Shown here: piece by piece, positions 7,933 to 16,931 of the stretch
Layout: every line of letters begins with the position of its first letter
Numbering within the stretch: the first letter of the stretch is position 1
The notes under the pieces: model-generated
What the model was told of the DNA's origin: nothing
Database searches by the model: none
Seen by the model: only the letters and a program-made list of their open reading frames with translations
Position numbers and translations under genes: made by a program
Assembly: GCA_029553165.1 (NCBI GenBank)
Contig: JAKPCT010000078.1
Span: 22,212 to 86,211, forward strand
Source: Bacillota bacterium
Lineage (GTDB): Bacteria > Bacillota > UBA4882 > UBA8346
Direction of reading: 5' to 3'
DNA: 64,000 bases

Positions 7933-8208
7933 ATGGCGCAGGCTAAAAGAATAATGGTCAGTTTGCCCGATAGTCTCCTCCAAGAGGTGGATGGAATTGT
8001 CCGCCGGGAAACGGGGAACCGCAGTGCTTTTGTTCGTGAAGCGATGCTGCGACTGATTGAAGAAAGGCGTCGTCAGGAACGATTGGAGCGATGTCGAGCC
8101 GGCTATCAAAGAATGGGAAGAATCAACCTCATGCTGGCCGAAGATGGATTAGAAGAGGATTCCCGAGACTTTGAAGACTATGAAAATTATCTGGTAAAGA
8201 GGGAATAA
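7933..8208 (+). CDS. EndoAI/MazE-type ribbon-helix-helix antitoxin
   Basis: A 91-residue CopG/RHH-type protein. The N-terminus KRIMVSLPDSLLQEVDGIV forms the beta-strand and first helix, and NRSAFVREAMLRLI the second helix. The charged C-terminus would bind and block the toxin. The ATG at 7933 sits 6 bases from GGAGGT. The toxin starts 3 bp after the stop, the usual coupled order. By family knowledge the antitoxin-toxin complex represses its own promoter at 7859. Close in type to the chromosomal NdoAI of Bacillus. Confidence 0.9.
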   Translation: MAQAKRIMVSLPDSLLQEVDGIVRRETGNRSAFVREAMLRLIEERRRQERLERCRAGYQRMGRINLMLAEDGLEEDSRDFEDYENYLVKRE

Positions 8209-8211
8209 ATT

Positions 8212-8559
8212 TTGATCCGTCGCGGAGACATTTATTATGCGAACTTAAACCCGGTTGTTGGCTCGGAACAAGGCGGTCAAAGACCGGTACTGATTATTCA
8301 AAATGATGTTGGAAACACTTATAGTCCTACTACAATTGTTGCAGCCATCACATCCAGGATTAAACGCGCCAAATTACCGACTCATATTGAGGTCAGTGCC
8401 GCACGTTACCGTTTGGAAAAGGACTCGGTAATCCTCTTGGAGCAGTTGCGTACTATCGATAAACAAAGGTTGAAAGAGAAAATTGACCATTTAGATGAAG
8501 AGATCATGGACAAAGTTAATCAGGCTTTAGAAATCAGCATCGGATTAAAAGATTTATAA
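8212..8559 (+). CDS. EndoA/MazF-type mRNA interferase toxin
   Basis: A 115-residue PemK/MazF-fold endoribonuclease, of the type that cleaves single-stranded mRNA at short motifs (UACAU in Bacillus). Hallmarks: [29 protein letters not shown], the conserved Thr-containing [13 protein letters not shown], and [11 protein letters not shown]. Translation starts at TTG 8212, immediately after the antitoxin stop. A terminator follows. Cleavage specificity here is unknown. Confidence 0.93.
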   Translation: MIRRGDIYYANLNPVVGSEQGGQRPVLIIQNDVGNTYSPTTIVAAITSRIKRAKLPTHIEVSAARYRLEKDSVILLEQLRTIDKQRLKEKIDHLDEEIMDKVNQALEISIGLKDL

Positions 8560-8569
8560 TTTAGGAAGG

Positions 8570-8607
8570 ACTGCTCCAAGATGAGTTTTGGAGCAGTTCA
8601 TTTTTTA
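8570..8607 (+). terminator. Terminator after the toxin gene
   Basis: A 10-bp stem ACTGCTCCAA/TTGGAGCAGT (8570-8579 / 8588-8597), then a T run. Confidence 0.9.
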
Positions 8608-8720
8608 TTTAAAATTTGCTGTCCGGGCTTTTTAATTGGAATTTAAAGCTAAAAGTATTATGTTATAAGTCATTGTGGTCCCTCATAGTATGTTAAATAA
8701 CTACAGGAGGGAAACTACTA

Positions 8721-9440
8721 ATGAAGCCGGTTATCGGGATCAGTTGTAGCTTCAATCAGCAGCAAAAGATAATAACTTTGAAACAAGATTACAGTTTGGC
8801 GATCGTCAAAAACGGTGGTCTGCCGGTTTTAATACCAAGAATGGATGAAAAGTCGCTGTTAGAGCAATATAGCATTCAGCTCGACGGTTTATTACTGTCA
8901 GGTGGTGGGGATATTGATCCTGCACTGTATCAAGAGCAGCGGATCAAGTCCCACAGATTAACCAACGTTGATCCGGAGCAGGATCGGTTTGAGATCGCTC
9001 TGTTTCGGTATTTTTTAAAGGAGAAAAAACCAATTTTGGCAATCTGTCGTGGAATGCAAATTCTGAATGTAGGATTGGGGGGTACTTTATATCAAGATCT
9101 TAGTTTGATGATTTCCAAAGTAGGCTCTCATCAATCGAAGTATCTAAAGAAAGATCTTTTTCATCAAGTGAATTTTAAAGAAGGAACTAAAATTGCAAAA
9201 ATTTTAGGGAAAACGCGAATTGTTAATAGCCATCATCATCAGGCGGTTAAGAAATTGGGTCAGGGTTTGATTGTAAGTGGTCATAGTACTGACGGAGTTG
9301 TCGAAGCGATCGAATTGGAAGGTGAACCTTGGGTTGTAGGAGTCCAATGGCATCCTGAACGCTTGACAACCAGCTACGCTATGTCAGAACTCTTTAGGGT
9401 GTTTCTCCAACAAGCGTTAATAAAGAGGGAGAGTTATTAA
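8721..9440 (+). CDS. Class I glutamine amidotransferase, peptidase C26 (gamma-glutamyl-GABA hydrolase-like)
   Basis: A 239-residue single-domain amidotransferase with the nucleophile motif AICRGMQILNVGLGG, an upstream LLLSGGGDIDP oxyanion region, NSHHHQAV and the catalytic His-Glu in GVQWHPER. This is the PuuD/YvdE-like group, which hydrolyses gamma-glutamyl amides; the true substrate is not evident. ATG 8721 follows AGGAGGGAAA. A terminator precedes it, and tsaE starts about 100 bp downstream. Confidence 0.85.
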   Translation: MKPVIGISCSFNQQQKIITLKQDYSLAIVKNGGLPVLIPRMDEKSLLEQYSIQLDGLLLSGGGDIDPALYQEQRIKSHRLTNVDPEQDRFEIALFRYFLKEKKPILAICRGMQILNVGLGGTLYQDLSLMISKVGSHQSKYLKKDLFHQVNFKEGTKIAKILGKTRIVNSHHHQAVKKLGQGLIVSGHSTDGVVEAIELEGEPWVVGVQWHPERLTTSYAMSELFRVFLQQALIKRESY

Positions 9441-9542
9441 TGGGGTTAGAGATGGAAGCGCCGGACTTGACCAACCAATTTATGCTGTGCTAAGCTTAGA
9501 TCAAATATAAGCTGGGAAAGTATTAAATTAAAGGAAAAAAAG

Positions 9543-9995
9543 ATGAAAACGATAATTGTAGATTCTGAAACAGCGATGATTGATCTGGGTAAAAAACTGG
9601 GAGCCAATTTGCTCCCTGGTGATCTGTTGTTTCTCTTTGGCGATTTGGGAGCTGGTAAAACAACACTTACTAAAGGAATTGCGCAAGGTCTGGGGATTGA
9701 TGAGGTTGTAACCAGTCCGACTTTTCAATTGAAGAAGACCTATATCGGAGAGTATACACTCAATCATTTGGACCTTTACCGGTTACGGAGTTTGTTTGAG
9801 CTTGACATCATTGAACCTGATGAGTTGATTGAAGAAGGGATTACGATTGTTGAATGGGGAAAGATGTTGCTTGATAAATTGCAGACCGATTATTTAGAGG
9901 TCAAAATTGAGCTGTTGGAATCAGGTTCACGACAGGTGATCTTAATTCCAAGGGGCGCAAGATACCAGAAGTTAGTGGCTGAAATTGCTATTTAG
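9543..9995 (+). CDS. tsaE: TsaE, ATPase of t6A tRNA modification
   Basis: A 150-residue P-loop ATPase with Walker A GDLGAGKTTLTKG, TSPTFQLKKTY and the acidic NHLDLYRL and EWGKML motifs. It drives turnover of the TsaB-TsaD complex during t6A37 formation. The ATG at 9543 follows AAAGGAAAAA. It heads the tsaE-tsaB-rimI cluster; tsaB starts about 50 bp downstream. Confidence 0.95.
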   Translation: MKTIIVDSETAMIDLGKKLGANLLPGDLLFLFGDLGAGKTTLTKGIAQGLGIDEVVTSPTFQLKKTYIGEYTLNHLDLYRLRSLFELDIIEPDELIEEGITIVEWGKMLLDKLQTDYLEVKIELLESGSRQVILIPRGARYQKLVAEIAI

Positions 9996-10046
9996 AATGG
10001 ACAAGTTGAACTGGAATTACTATCAAAACAGACTGGGAGTTTTTTT

Positions 10047-10760
10047 ATGCTGATATTAGGGATCGAGACGGCAACACCTTGGGGGACCATGGCTCTCTGT
10101 GATAATGATGATATCATTTTTGAAGTTACAATCAAGATTGCTAAAGGCGGTGGCGAATATCTGCTGGCAACTTTAAACCAACTATTGCAGAAAGTTGGTA
10201 AGGATATTAAAGATATTGAGCTGATTGTTGTTGGGACCGGACCGGGTTCATATACCGGAGTCAGAGTAGGGATGGCAACAGCCCAGGGGTTGGCAACAAG
10301 TTTAAATGTGCCGATAAAAGGGATAAACACATTAAGGATAATTGCCGAAAATTATCGTAACAGTTCAAAATGGATCGCGGTTGCAATTGATGCCCGGCGG
10401 GAAGAAGTTTATGCCGCGTTGTATGAATCTACCGCGGAGGGATTGATCGAGGTGATCGTGCCGGCAGCGATGACGGTGCGTCAATTTGCGGAACAATGCC
10501 GGGCTTATGACCGGGTAATCATCTGTGGTGATGCAGGTAAAAACTATCAACAGATCTGGAATGAATATCCCAATTTTGCCATTGCTCCAGTGTACGGAGG
10601 TCGTCCTTCGGCAGTATTGGCAATACAAATTATCTATCAGAATCCGCATTATCAGGAAGGGGATCGTGTCTTGACTCCTTCATATCTTCGAAGGGTTGAG
10701 GCAGAGGTCCGGTTAGAGGAGAGATTAAATGCAGGTAACCGTGGAGCGAATGACCATTGA
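10047..10760 (+). CDS. tsaB: TsaB, t6A modification complex subunit
   Basis: A 237-residue actin-fold (ASKHA) protein with LGIETATPWGTMAL, TGPGSYTGVRVGMATAQGLA and DARREEVYAALYE, all typical of TsaB. It is the inactive paralogue that scaffolds TsaD, whose gene ends at base 683. The last 32 bp overlap the start of rimI, which suggests translational coupling. Confidence 0.95.
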   Translation: MLILGIETATPWGTMALCDNDDIIFEVTIKIAKGGGEYLLATLNQLLQKVGKDIKDIELIVVGTGPGSYTGVRVGMATAQGLATSLNVPIKGINTLRIIAENYRNSSKWIAVAIDARREEVYAALYESTAEGLIEVIVPAAMTVRQFAEQCRAYDRVIICGDAGKNYQQIWNEYPNFAIAPVYGGRPSAVLAIQIIYQNPHYQEGDRVLTPSYLRRVEAEVRLEERLNAGNRGANDH

Positions 10761-11178
10761 AGATTTGGAAGCAGTAATTGAGATTGAAGAGCAGTCGTTT
10801 CCGGCTCCATGGTCAAGAAACTCTTTTTTACATGAATTGTTTGAGAATGAAAGAGCGATATATTTGGTTGCCAAAGATTACTCGGGAAAAGTGGTTGGGT
10901 ATATTGGAGTCTGGATTATTTTTGATGAGGGACATATTACCAATCTGGCAACACATCCACAGTATCGCCGTTTTGGGATTGGAGAGAAGTTGATCGATTG
11001 TTTAACTCAAGTTTGTAAAGAACAGGGGGTTAAACACCTGACGCTGGAGGTGCGGCGGTCAAATATTCCGGCCCAGAGTCTTTATCAAAAAGTAGGGTTT
11101 GTTCATATGGGAATCAGACGGAAGTATTACCTTGATAATAATGAAGATGCAATTATCATGTGGAAAGGGCCAATCTGA
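10729..11178 (+). CDS. rimI: Ribosomal protein S18-alanine N-acetyltransferase
   Basis: A 149-residue GNAT acetyltransferase. It has the acceptor-side FPAPWSRNSF motif, the acetyl-CoA-binding HPQYRRFGIGEKLI loop, TLEVRRSNIPAQSLYQKVGF and the terminal IRRKYY...EDAIIMWK, all diagnostic of RimI. The ATG at 10729 is chosen because AGAGGAGAG lies 7 bases upstream, inside tsaB. Overlap with tsaB matches the usual tsaE-tsaB-rimI order. Confidence 0.93.
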   Translation: MQVTVERMTIEDLEAVIEIEEQSFPAPWSRNSFLHELFENERAIYLVAKDYSGKVVGYIGVWIIFDEGHITNLATHPQYRRFGIGEKLIDCLTQVCKEQGVKHLTLEVRRSNIPAQSLYQKVGFVHMGIRRKYYLDNNEDAIIMWKGPI

Positions 11179-11367
11179 ATATAAATAAAAAATATTTTTT
11201 CAAAAAGTAGGAATCGGGCGGTGATAGGAGAAATTATTATAATAATATAATTTAACAGAATGGGGCTGTTATCAGAGAGTAAAAGAAGTCACGGCATCGT
11301 TTGTTCGAGTTCAAATAATTACCGCGGGTGTGTTTTAATTAAGAAATACATAAGGGGAGTGGTAAGG

Positions 11368-12027
11368 ATGATTGAAAACTCAGTTGCTAAAACGACAAGC
11401 ATGATCCAGCAAGATTTGTTGCGAATGGGGACGTTAGTAGAAGAAACCATGCGAAATGCAATTAAAGCTTTACGGGATCAGGACACAGAATTAGCAAGGG
11501 TTGTAATTGAACGGGATGATCTGATCGACAATCTTCAAATTGTAATTGAGGAAGAGATTGAAAGAGTGGTATCGCAACAACCACAAGTCGGATTTGATCT
11601 GCGACGTGACTTTGCAATAGTAAAGATTGTTAATGATTTGGAACGGATTGGTGATTACGCGACTAATATCGCCGAAGTTGTTTTAGAATTGAAGAATGAT
11701 AAATATGTAAAACCGTTGGTTCATATTCCGCAATTGGCATCGGTCGCCATGAATATGATCTCAACGGTTTTAAAAGCTTTTGTAGATAAAGATCCGGATC
11801 TGGCAGAGGCAGTTTGCCGTAAGGATGAAGAAGCAGACAATCTTTATGATGAGATTTGTGATGAACTGATTAAAATATTAGGAAAAAATGATATCTCACC
11901 CCAGATTGTCTACCAGGCGTCAAGATTTTTATTAGTGGCTGAGTGGCTGGAACGTACTGCCGACCATGCGACTAATATCGGTGAAGAGACGATCTATATT
12001 TTAACCGGTAAAAGAGTTAAATATTAG
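11368..12027 (+). CDS. phoU: PhoU-like phosphate signalling protein
   Basis: A 219-residue all-helical protein built of two PhoU repeats. The metal-binding ExxxD-like signatures recur as VNDLERIGDYATNIAE and VAEWLERTADHATNIGEE. PhoU links Pst phosphate uptake to the PhoR kinase, but no pst or phoR genes are adjacent. The ATG at 11368 follows AAGGGGAG at 8-base spacing, and earlier in-frame codons do not resemble the family. A terminator follows. Confidence 0.92.
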   Translation: MIENSVAKTTSMIQQDLLRMGTLVEETMRNAIKALRDQDTELARVVIERDDLIDNLQIVIEEEIERVVSQQPQVGFDLRRDFAIVKIVNDLERIGDYATNIAEVVLELKNDKYVKPLVHIPQLASVAMNMISTVLKAFVDKDPDLAEAVCRKDEEADNLYDEICDELIKILGKNDISPQIVYQASRFLLVAEWLERTADHATNIGEETIYILTGKRVKY

Positions 12028-12051
12028 AATTATAATTAATTTAAACTGTTT

Positions 12052-12097
12052 AAAAGAGGTTGTTGCAATTTTGGTAATTGTAACACCTCTTTTTTGT
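12052..12097 (+). terminator. Terminator after phoU
   Basis: Long stem (about 12052-12070 with 12076-12093) with one G-T pair and a short loop, followed by a T run. Confidence 0.93.
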
Positions 12098-12278
12098 TTT
12101 ACTGTTTAGCAGCGGATTAATTGTTTGATACAAGAGGCTCCATCCAAGGGGCTATGAGACTACAACTCAAACGTTAACTAATGAATCATAAACCTTTTTG
12201 GACCAACATAAAAATATGCTAAGTAAGAGAGAGATACATAGCAACTGTGTTTAGAGTAAGTGCTGGGGAGGTTTCTGT

Positions 12279-13031
12279 TTGAAACAGGGAATGAAGCTAA
12301 TATTATGTTTGGCTTTGATATTTCTATCAGTGTTGTTTGGTGGGACGCTTAGTTTTTCAATTGATTCCGACAGTGAACAAGAATTAAAAGTTGTCTGTGA
12401 AGATGCTGAGGACTATGTAATCTTTGAAAAAGCGGCACTCGAAACATCGCAGGTTCCAAAGGTCAACGGCGATCTGATCATCATTGACACCCGGCGGCTT
12501 TCCTTAACACTTTACCGGGATGGTCAACCGATCAAGAAATATCCGGTTGCGATTGGAACTCCTAAAACCCCAAGTCCAATCGGTGAATGGAAGATTATTA
12601 ATAAGGGGGGTAACTGGGGTGGCGGTTTTGGAGTACGGTGGATGGGTTTAAATGTGCCGTGGGGAATCTATGGAATTCATGGTACTAATAAACCGGGGTC
12701 GATTGGCCATGCCAGTAGTCACGGCTGCATTAGGATGTTTAACCATAATGTTTTGGAGCTGTATAGTTTGGTAAAGGTAGGTACTCCGGTGCATATTGTC
12801 GGCGATTTGCCCCGGGTGACAATTCCTCAAGAAGTTAAACGGAAGCAAGTGGGTAAAGATGTTTTAATACTACAATTTGCGCTTCGTAAAGCAGGTTTTG
12901 ATCCCGGACCGGCAGATGCCCGTTTTGGGCCGGGGATGGAGGAAGCGGTGCTTAAATTGCAACAATTTTATGGACTGGAGCCTTCAGGAATAATTGGACT
13001 AAATGAACAGTATTTGATTAAAGTGCGATAA
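12279..13031 (+). CDS. Secreted L,D-transpeptidase with C-terminal peptidoglycan-binding domain
   Basis: A 250-residue exported enzyme. It has a hydrophobic signal segment (about 5-27), then an ErfK/YkuD catalytic domain with IIDTRRLSLTLYRDG, GIHGTNKPGSIG and the catalytic SHGCIRM (His, Cys, Arg). A short peptidoglycan-binding repeat ends the protein (LQFALRKAGFDPGPADARFG). It should form or exchange 3-3 peptide cross-links in the wall. TTG 12279 is chosen for its spacing from GGGGAGGT; an ATG 12 bases later is possible. The solute-binding-like gene follows by 29 bp. Confidence 0.9.
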   Translation: MKQGMKLILCLALIFLSVLFGGTLSFSIDSDSEQELKVVCEDAEDYVIFEKAALETSQVPKVNGDLIIIDTRRLSLTLYRDGQPIKKYPVAIGTPKTPSPIGEWKIINKGGNWGGGFGVRWMGLNVPWGIYGIHGTNKPGSIGHASSHGCIRMFNHNVLELYSLVKVGTPVHIVGDLPRVTIPQEVKRKQVGKDVLILQFALRKAGFDPGPADARFGPGMEEAVLKLQQFYGLEPSGIIGLNEQYLIKVR

Positions 13032-13060
13032 ACTGCTTTTGAAGAAAGGTAGGATCCCGG

Positions 13061-14416
13061 ATGCTGATAATCAGGCGCAGAACTATCTTACTGGTAATCT
13101 TTGTCCTCTTGTTTGTGATAAGTGCAATCATGGTATATAACGAAAGGCGGACCCGGATTAAAATTGGTGATCGTTATCTTCGCTTAAATACTCAGGTTAA
13201 ACTCGATCCCCAAAAACAGTATTTGCTGGAGTTGTGGGATTATGATTGGTCACTCGCTTTAAATGGACAGAACTACCAAGATTATCTGGAGGGTCTAATA
13301 GCTGAATTTCAAAGCCATTACCCCAATATCAAGGTTAAATTGAGACTGATTGATCCGATAACGGCTCCTAATTTATTGGAAGAGGCTTTAAAACGCAATG
13401 AGGCACCGGACGTCTATTGTTCGTCTTTTACAATCCCTCCATTCGATTACCGGCAGCAAATTCCGGTAGGCCCTTATTTAACTCCGGAAGAACTTAGGCT
13501 CTATCACCCCAAGTTATTGCAGAGTGTGGCGGTGGGTGAAATTGTAGGAAGCTTTCCGCGGTGGATTTTACCGAATTACTGGGTAGGAAATCGCAAACTA
13601 TTAGAAGCGGCCGGTCTTTCAATTGAAAAGATCCAAAATGAGGGATGGGAGTGGGAAGATTTTCTTCAAATTAATGCGAAATTGGGTTCAGAAAACTACT
13701 TATTTGGCGGATATCTTGGTTCCAGGGGGTTACTTAATTACATATTGACGGAGATGAATGCATGGCAGTCCGGCGATCTTGCAGATTCAACGGGAATTCA
13801 ATTTATTCGTGGACGCCGTAATTCTGATTTTATAAGAACGGCAGGAGACGAATTGGTAGAGGATCAGGTTGAAGTTTTGGTTACAAGATTGGAACAATTA
13901 AAAGCGACAAAATTTTCCAAATATTATGATTCGCATATGTTAGGCGATTTTTTAACCGGAAAAACAGCAGTATTGGCGGGGATCAGGCCGTTTTTATATA
14001 ATTTTATCAAACAGGAGCTGTCAAACCGTAATCAAAACTGGAGTCCGGTTCTGTTACCGGCGCCGAAAATAGTAAACGATCGTGAACGGCAACTGGTTGA
14101 ACATGGAGCGGTCAGTGTTTATCGCAATCGTAAAACTAAAGGAGACGACCATCTTTTAGCTGCGGTCAAATTAGGACAGTTTATCAGTAGTTACCGGAAT
14201 AATAGCCTGATCGAACAATTGAGTTTCATTCCGGCAGTTGCTGAAGTAGGTGAAGTTAATTCTGATTTGAAAAACATGCATCAACTATTAAAGCGTTCAA
14301 CCTTAATCCAGCTGGAGACCGGCACACATCAAAGCTCAATGTCAAAAGTGATTAAAGAATATATGCTTGGTAAAATCACGAAGGAAGAATTAAAAGGAGC
14401 CCTTTTAAATTTATAA
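13061..14416 (+). CDS. Membrane-anchored family 1 solute-binding-like protein
   Basis: A 451-residue protein with an N-terminal membrane segment (about 7-26) preceded by RRR and lacking a lipobox Cys, so probably an uncleaved anchor. The remainder resembles family 1 extracellular sugar-binding proteins (FQSHYPNIKVKLRLID, RNEAPDVYCSSF, NRKLLEAAGLS, EWEDFLQINAKL). No ABC permease or ATPase gene is near it; its neighbours are an L,D-transpeptidase and a receiver-GGDEF protein. A sensing or envelope role is possible, but the function is unknown. Confidence 0.7.
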   Translation: MLIIRRRTILLVIFVLLFVISAIMVYNERRTRIKIGDRYLRLNTQVKLDPQKQYLLELWDYDWSLALNGQNYQDYLEGLIAEFQSHYPNIKVKLRLIDPITAPNLLEEALKRNEAPDVYCSSFTIPPFDYRQQIPVGPYLTPEELRLYHPKLLQSVAVGEIVGSFPRWILPNYWVGNRKLLEAAGLSIEKIQNEGWEWEDFLQINAKLGSENYLFGGYLGSRGLLNYILTEMNAWQSGDLADSTGIQFIRGRRNSDFIRTAGDELVEDQVEVLVTRLEQLKATKFSKYYDSHMLGDFLTGKTAVLAGIRPFLYNFIKQELSNRNQNWSPVLLPAPKIVNDRERQLVEHGAVSVYRNRKTKGDDHLLAAVKLGQFISSYRNNSLIEQLSFIPAVAEVGEVNSDLKNMHQLLKRSTLIQLETGTHQSSMSKVIKEYMLGKITKEELKGALLNL

Positions 14417-14538
14417 CTTATCCGGTTACAGTTGGTGTGATCAATTTTTATATTATTGGAGGTAGCCCTTATATTTTTGGAGGAAAGCGGTAATATTTGT
14501 CGAAAATATTAATATTAAAAATAAATGGAGTGGTTCTA

Positions 14539-15471
14539 ATGGAAGGAGAAAAAATCCTAATTGCGGAAGCCGATCCAAAAGTTATAGAGTTAGCAACTAT
14601 TAAGCTGTCAAACGCGGGCTACCTGGTTATAACGCTGCGTGATGGTACTTCAGTGCTGGAAAAGGCATCTAGTAGTCAACCGGACTTGTTTTTAATCAGT
14701 GCTGAGTTACCGGGGAAGTCCGGTTATGAAATCTGTTATGAGTTGAATCAAAAAACGGAGTTTAAATCAAAACCGATCGTCTTAATGATTGATCAAACAT
14801 TTGATGAAGCCCAGTTTAAAGCAACCGGGATCAAAGTGGACGATTTTTTGGTCAAACCTTTTACCCCTAAAAACCTGTTGAGCAAAGTTAATCAAAATAT
14901 TACTAAATACCGTTTGTTAAAGCAGATTAATCCCCATACATTACTTCCCGGAAAGACCCATTTAGTGGAGAAAGTTGATCAGTTAATTGCAGACAAAGCA
15001 TCATTTGATTTAGCTTTTTGTGATTTGAAAGATTTTAAAATTTATAATAAAATTTACGGATATGGAAAAGGTAATAGTGTTATTAGTTATTTAGCAAAAC
15101 TTTTACAGGAAGAATTGGACAAGTTTCGCGATGCCGACGGAGAACTGTATCATTTCGGAGGCGATGATTTCTGTGTTTTAATGAAGGCGGGATATGCTGA
15201 GGAATTTTGTCGCGAAACCATCAATCGTTTCGATATGGAGATATTGGAGTATTATGAAGAAGAAGATCGTAAGCGTCATGGGCTGGTGATCAATAATCGC
15301 CGCGGAATGCTGGAACAGTATCCGTTCATGACTTTGGATTTCGGGATCGTCAGCAACCAACACCGGGTAATCAATAACTGGTTTGAGGCTGAAGCGATCG
15401 GCAGTGAACTGTTACGGTTTGGTAAAACAATTCAGGGCAGCCATTTTATAAGAGATCGTCGTAAGTCTTAA
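14539..15471 (+). CDS. Degenerate receiver domain fused to GGDEF domain
   Basis: A 310-residue cytoplasmic protein. Residues about 1-125 form a CheY-like receiver with EADP and the conserved Lys in FLVKPF, but the phosphoacceptor position reads LISAELPG, Ser where Asp is expected. Residues about 140-305 form a GGDEF domain with DLKDFKIYNKIYGYGKGN and the signature GGDDF. It may make cyclic di-GMP or only bind GTP. ATG 14539 has GGAGTGG 7 bases before it. Control is probably not by ordinary phosphorylation. Confidence 0.8.
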   Translation: MEGEKILIAEADPKVIELATIKLSNAGYLVITLRDGTSVLEKASSSQPDLFLISAELPGKSGYEICYELNQKTEFKSKPIVLMIDQTFDEAQFKATGIKVDDFLVKPFTPKNLLSKVNQNITKYRLLKQINPHTLLPGKTHLVEKVDQLIADKASFDLAFCDLKDFKIYNKIYGYGKGNSVISYLAKLLQEELDKFRDADGELYHFGGDDFCVLMKAGYAEEFCRETINRFDMEILEYYEEEDRKRHGLVINNRRGMLEQYPFMTLDFGIVSNQHRVINNWFEAEAIGSELLRFGKTIQGSHFIRDRRKS

Positions 15472-15533
15472 TTGTTTTAGGTTTTTGATTTTATAATTGC
15501 AAACTTCCAAAAAAAATTTACGGATGTGACTGG

Positions 15534-16406
15534 ATGCCGGTTCAACCTGTTTCAATAAAAGCGATTAAACAAACTTTAACCGAGAGAAACCTTGCGCCAA
15601 GAAAAAGTTTAGGCCAAAATTTTCTGGTCGACCAAAACATTTTGGACAAAATTGTTCGTTGTGGTGAGGTGACTGGTGAAGATTTTGTATTAGAGATTGG
15701 ACCGGGTCTGGGGGCTTTGACCTCAAGATTGGTTGCCAATGCGGGACATGTTGTTGCAGTTGAGTATGACCGGGGTTTAACCGAGATTTTAAAAGAATCT
15801 TTTAGTGAGGTAACCAATTTTACGCTGGTCAACGCTGATATTATGGAAGTTGACTTAGTTGCATTAATTGATTCGGCAAAAAACCGTTTTTCAAAATATA
15901 AAGTAATTGCTAATTTACCATACTATATAACGACCCCGATTATTTTTAAGTTGCTGGAATCGGGAATTAACTGGGACCTGATGTTGTTTTTGGTCCAGAA
16001 AGAAGTAGCGCAACGAATCTGCTCGAAACCAGGCGGTAAGGAATATGGGTCATTAACAGTAATGCTCAATTATTTTGGGCGTTCGGAGTTAGTCAGTAAT
16101 GTCCCTAATTCGGTATTTTTTCCGGCGCCAAAGGTTGATTCGGCAATTGTTAAGATTACGCCGCATTCCCATAAAGAAAGCCCGGAGATCTATCCCTATT
16201 TACAGATGGTGGTACAAGCAGCATTTGCCCAACGGCGGAAAACAGTCTTAAATGCATTTAAAGGGTTAGAAGGTTATTTTGGGAGTAGGGCGGAATTGGA
16301 GGGTTACTTACGGCAGATCGGAGTCGATCCGGCTTGCAGGGGTGAAACGCTCGGTTTTGACGTTTTTCTGCAAATTGCCAAAGAGCTCAAATCCAGAAGA
16401 ACATAG
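15534..16406 (+). CDS. rsmA: 16S rRNA dimethyladenosine transferase (KsgA)
   Basis: A 290-residue SAM-dependent enzyme that dimethylates A1518 and A1519 of 16S rRNA. Signatures: KSLGQNFLVDQNILDKI, EIGPGLGALTSRL (SAM loop), NADIMEVD, the catalytic IANLPYYITTPI and FFPAPKVDSAIV. The ATG at 15534 has only a weak ribosome binding site. YkuK-like and veg genes follow; in Bacillus rsmA and veg also lie near each other, close to the origin. Confidence 0.97.
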   Translation: MPVQPVSIKAIKQTLTERNLAPRKSLGQNFLVDQNILDKIVRCGEVTGEDFVLEIGPGLGALTSRLVANAGHVVAVEYDRGLTEILKESFSEVTNFTLVNADIMEVDLVALIDSAKNRFSKYKVIANLPYYITTPIIFKLLESGINWDLMLFLVQKEVAQRICSKPGGKEYGSLTVMLNYFGRSELVSNVPNSVFFPAPKVDSAIVKITPHSHKESPEIYPYLQMVVQAAFAQRRKTVLNAFKGLEGYFGSRAELEGYLRQIGVDPACRGETLGFDVFLQIAKELKSRRT

Positions 16407-16417
16407 AGGGAATCGTA

Positions 16418-16891
16418 ATGATTTTTAACAGTCCGACCCGGGGACAACTTACTTTGGAACAGGTGATTGCTGATTTGTCAGAATTTGTTCAAAGTTGTCC
16501 GGATTCACATTTTAAGATCATTGTTGGAACTGATTCTCATCATTCAAGGGAAGAGGTATGTTATGTTACGGCCATTATTGTCCTGCGTGCGGGCAAAGGT
16601 GGTCGTTTTTATTATTCAAAAGAGCGTGAGCCTGCCAAAATCAATCTTAAACAGAGAATTTTTTACGAAACATCAAAGAGTCTAAGGGTTGCAGCGACAG
16701 TAACCGAGAGTTTGGCTGCGGCGGGATTGGATGATTTAAATGTGGAGATTCATTTGGATGTTGGAGAACAGGGTAAAACCAAAGAGATAATCCGCGAAGT
16801 AGTCGGAATGGTTACCGGAAGTGGTTTTGATGCCAAAATAAAACCAGATTCTTATGGGGCGTCAAAGGTAGCAGATAAATATACAAAATAA
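16418..16891 (+). CDS. YkuK-like RNase H-fold protein (DUF458)
   Basis: A 157-residue protein of the YkuK/DUF458 family, with IIVGTDSHHSREEVCYVTAI at the front and EIHLDVGEQGKTKEI later, resembling an RNase H-type fold with acidic residues. GAGGGAATCG lies before ATG 16418. It starts 11 bp after rsmA, presumably in one transcript. Function is not established. Confidence 0.75.
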   Translation: MIFNSPTRGQLTLEQVIADLSEFVQSCPDSHFKIIVGTDSHHSREEVCYVTAIIVLRAGKGGRFYYSKEREPAKINLKQRIFYETSKSLRVAATVTESLAAAGLDDLNVEIHLDVGEQGKTKEIIREVVGMVTGSGFDAKIKPDSYGASKVADKYTK

Positions 16892-16894
16892 TTA

Positions 16895-16924
16895 TTGACA
16901 AAACCCCAGGTAATCCTGTATAAT
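16895..16924 (+). promoter_or_regulatory. Upstream sigma-A promoter of veg
   Basis: TTGACA (16895-16900) and TATAAT (16919-16924), both exact consensus, with an 18-bp spacer. Confidence 0.85.
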
Positions 16925-16931
16925 AATTGGC

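Noticed and set aside
11285..11340. Possible tRNA remnant (GTTCGAGTTCAAA resembling a T arm) upstream of phoU
   Set aside because: The loop is eight bases with only a four-base stem, and no acceptor or anticodon arm can be formed around it.
13061..14416. Complete ABC sugar transporter locus
   Set aside because: Only a binding-protein-like gene is present; no permease or ATPase adjoins it.
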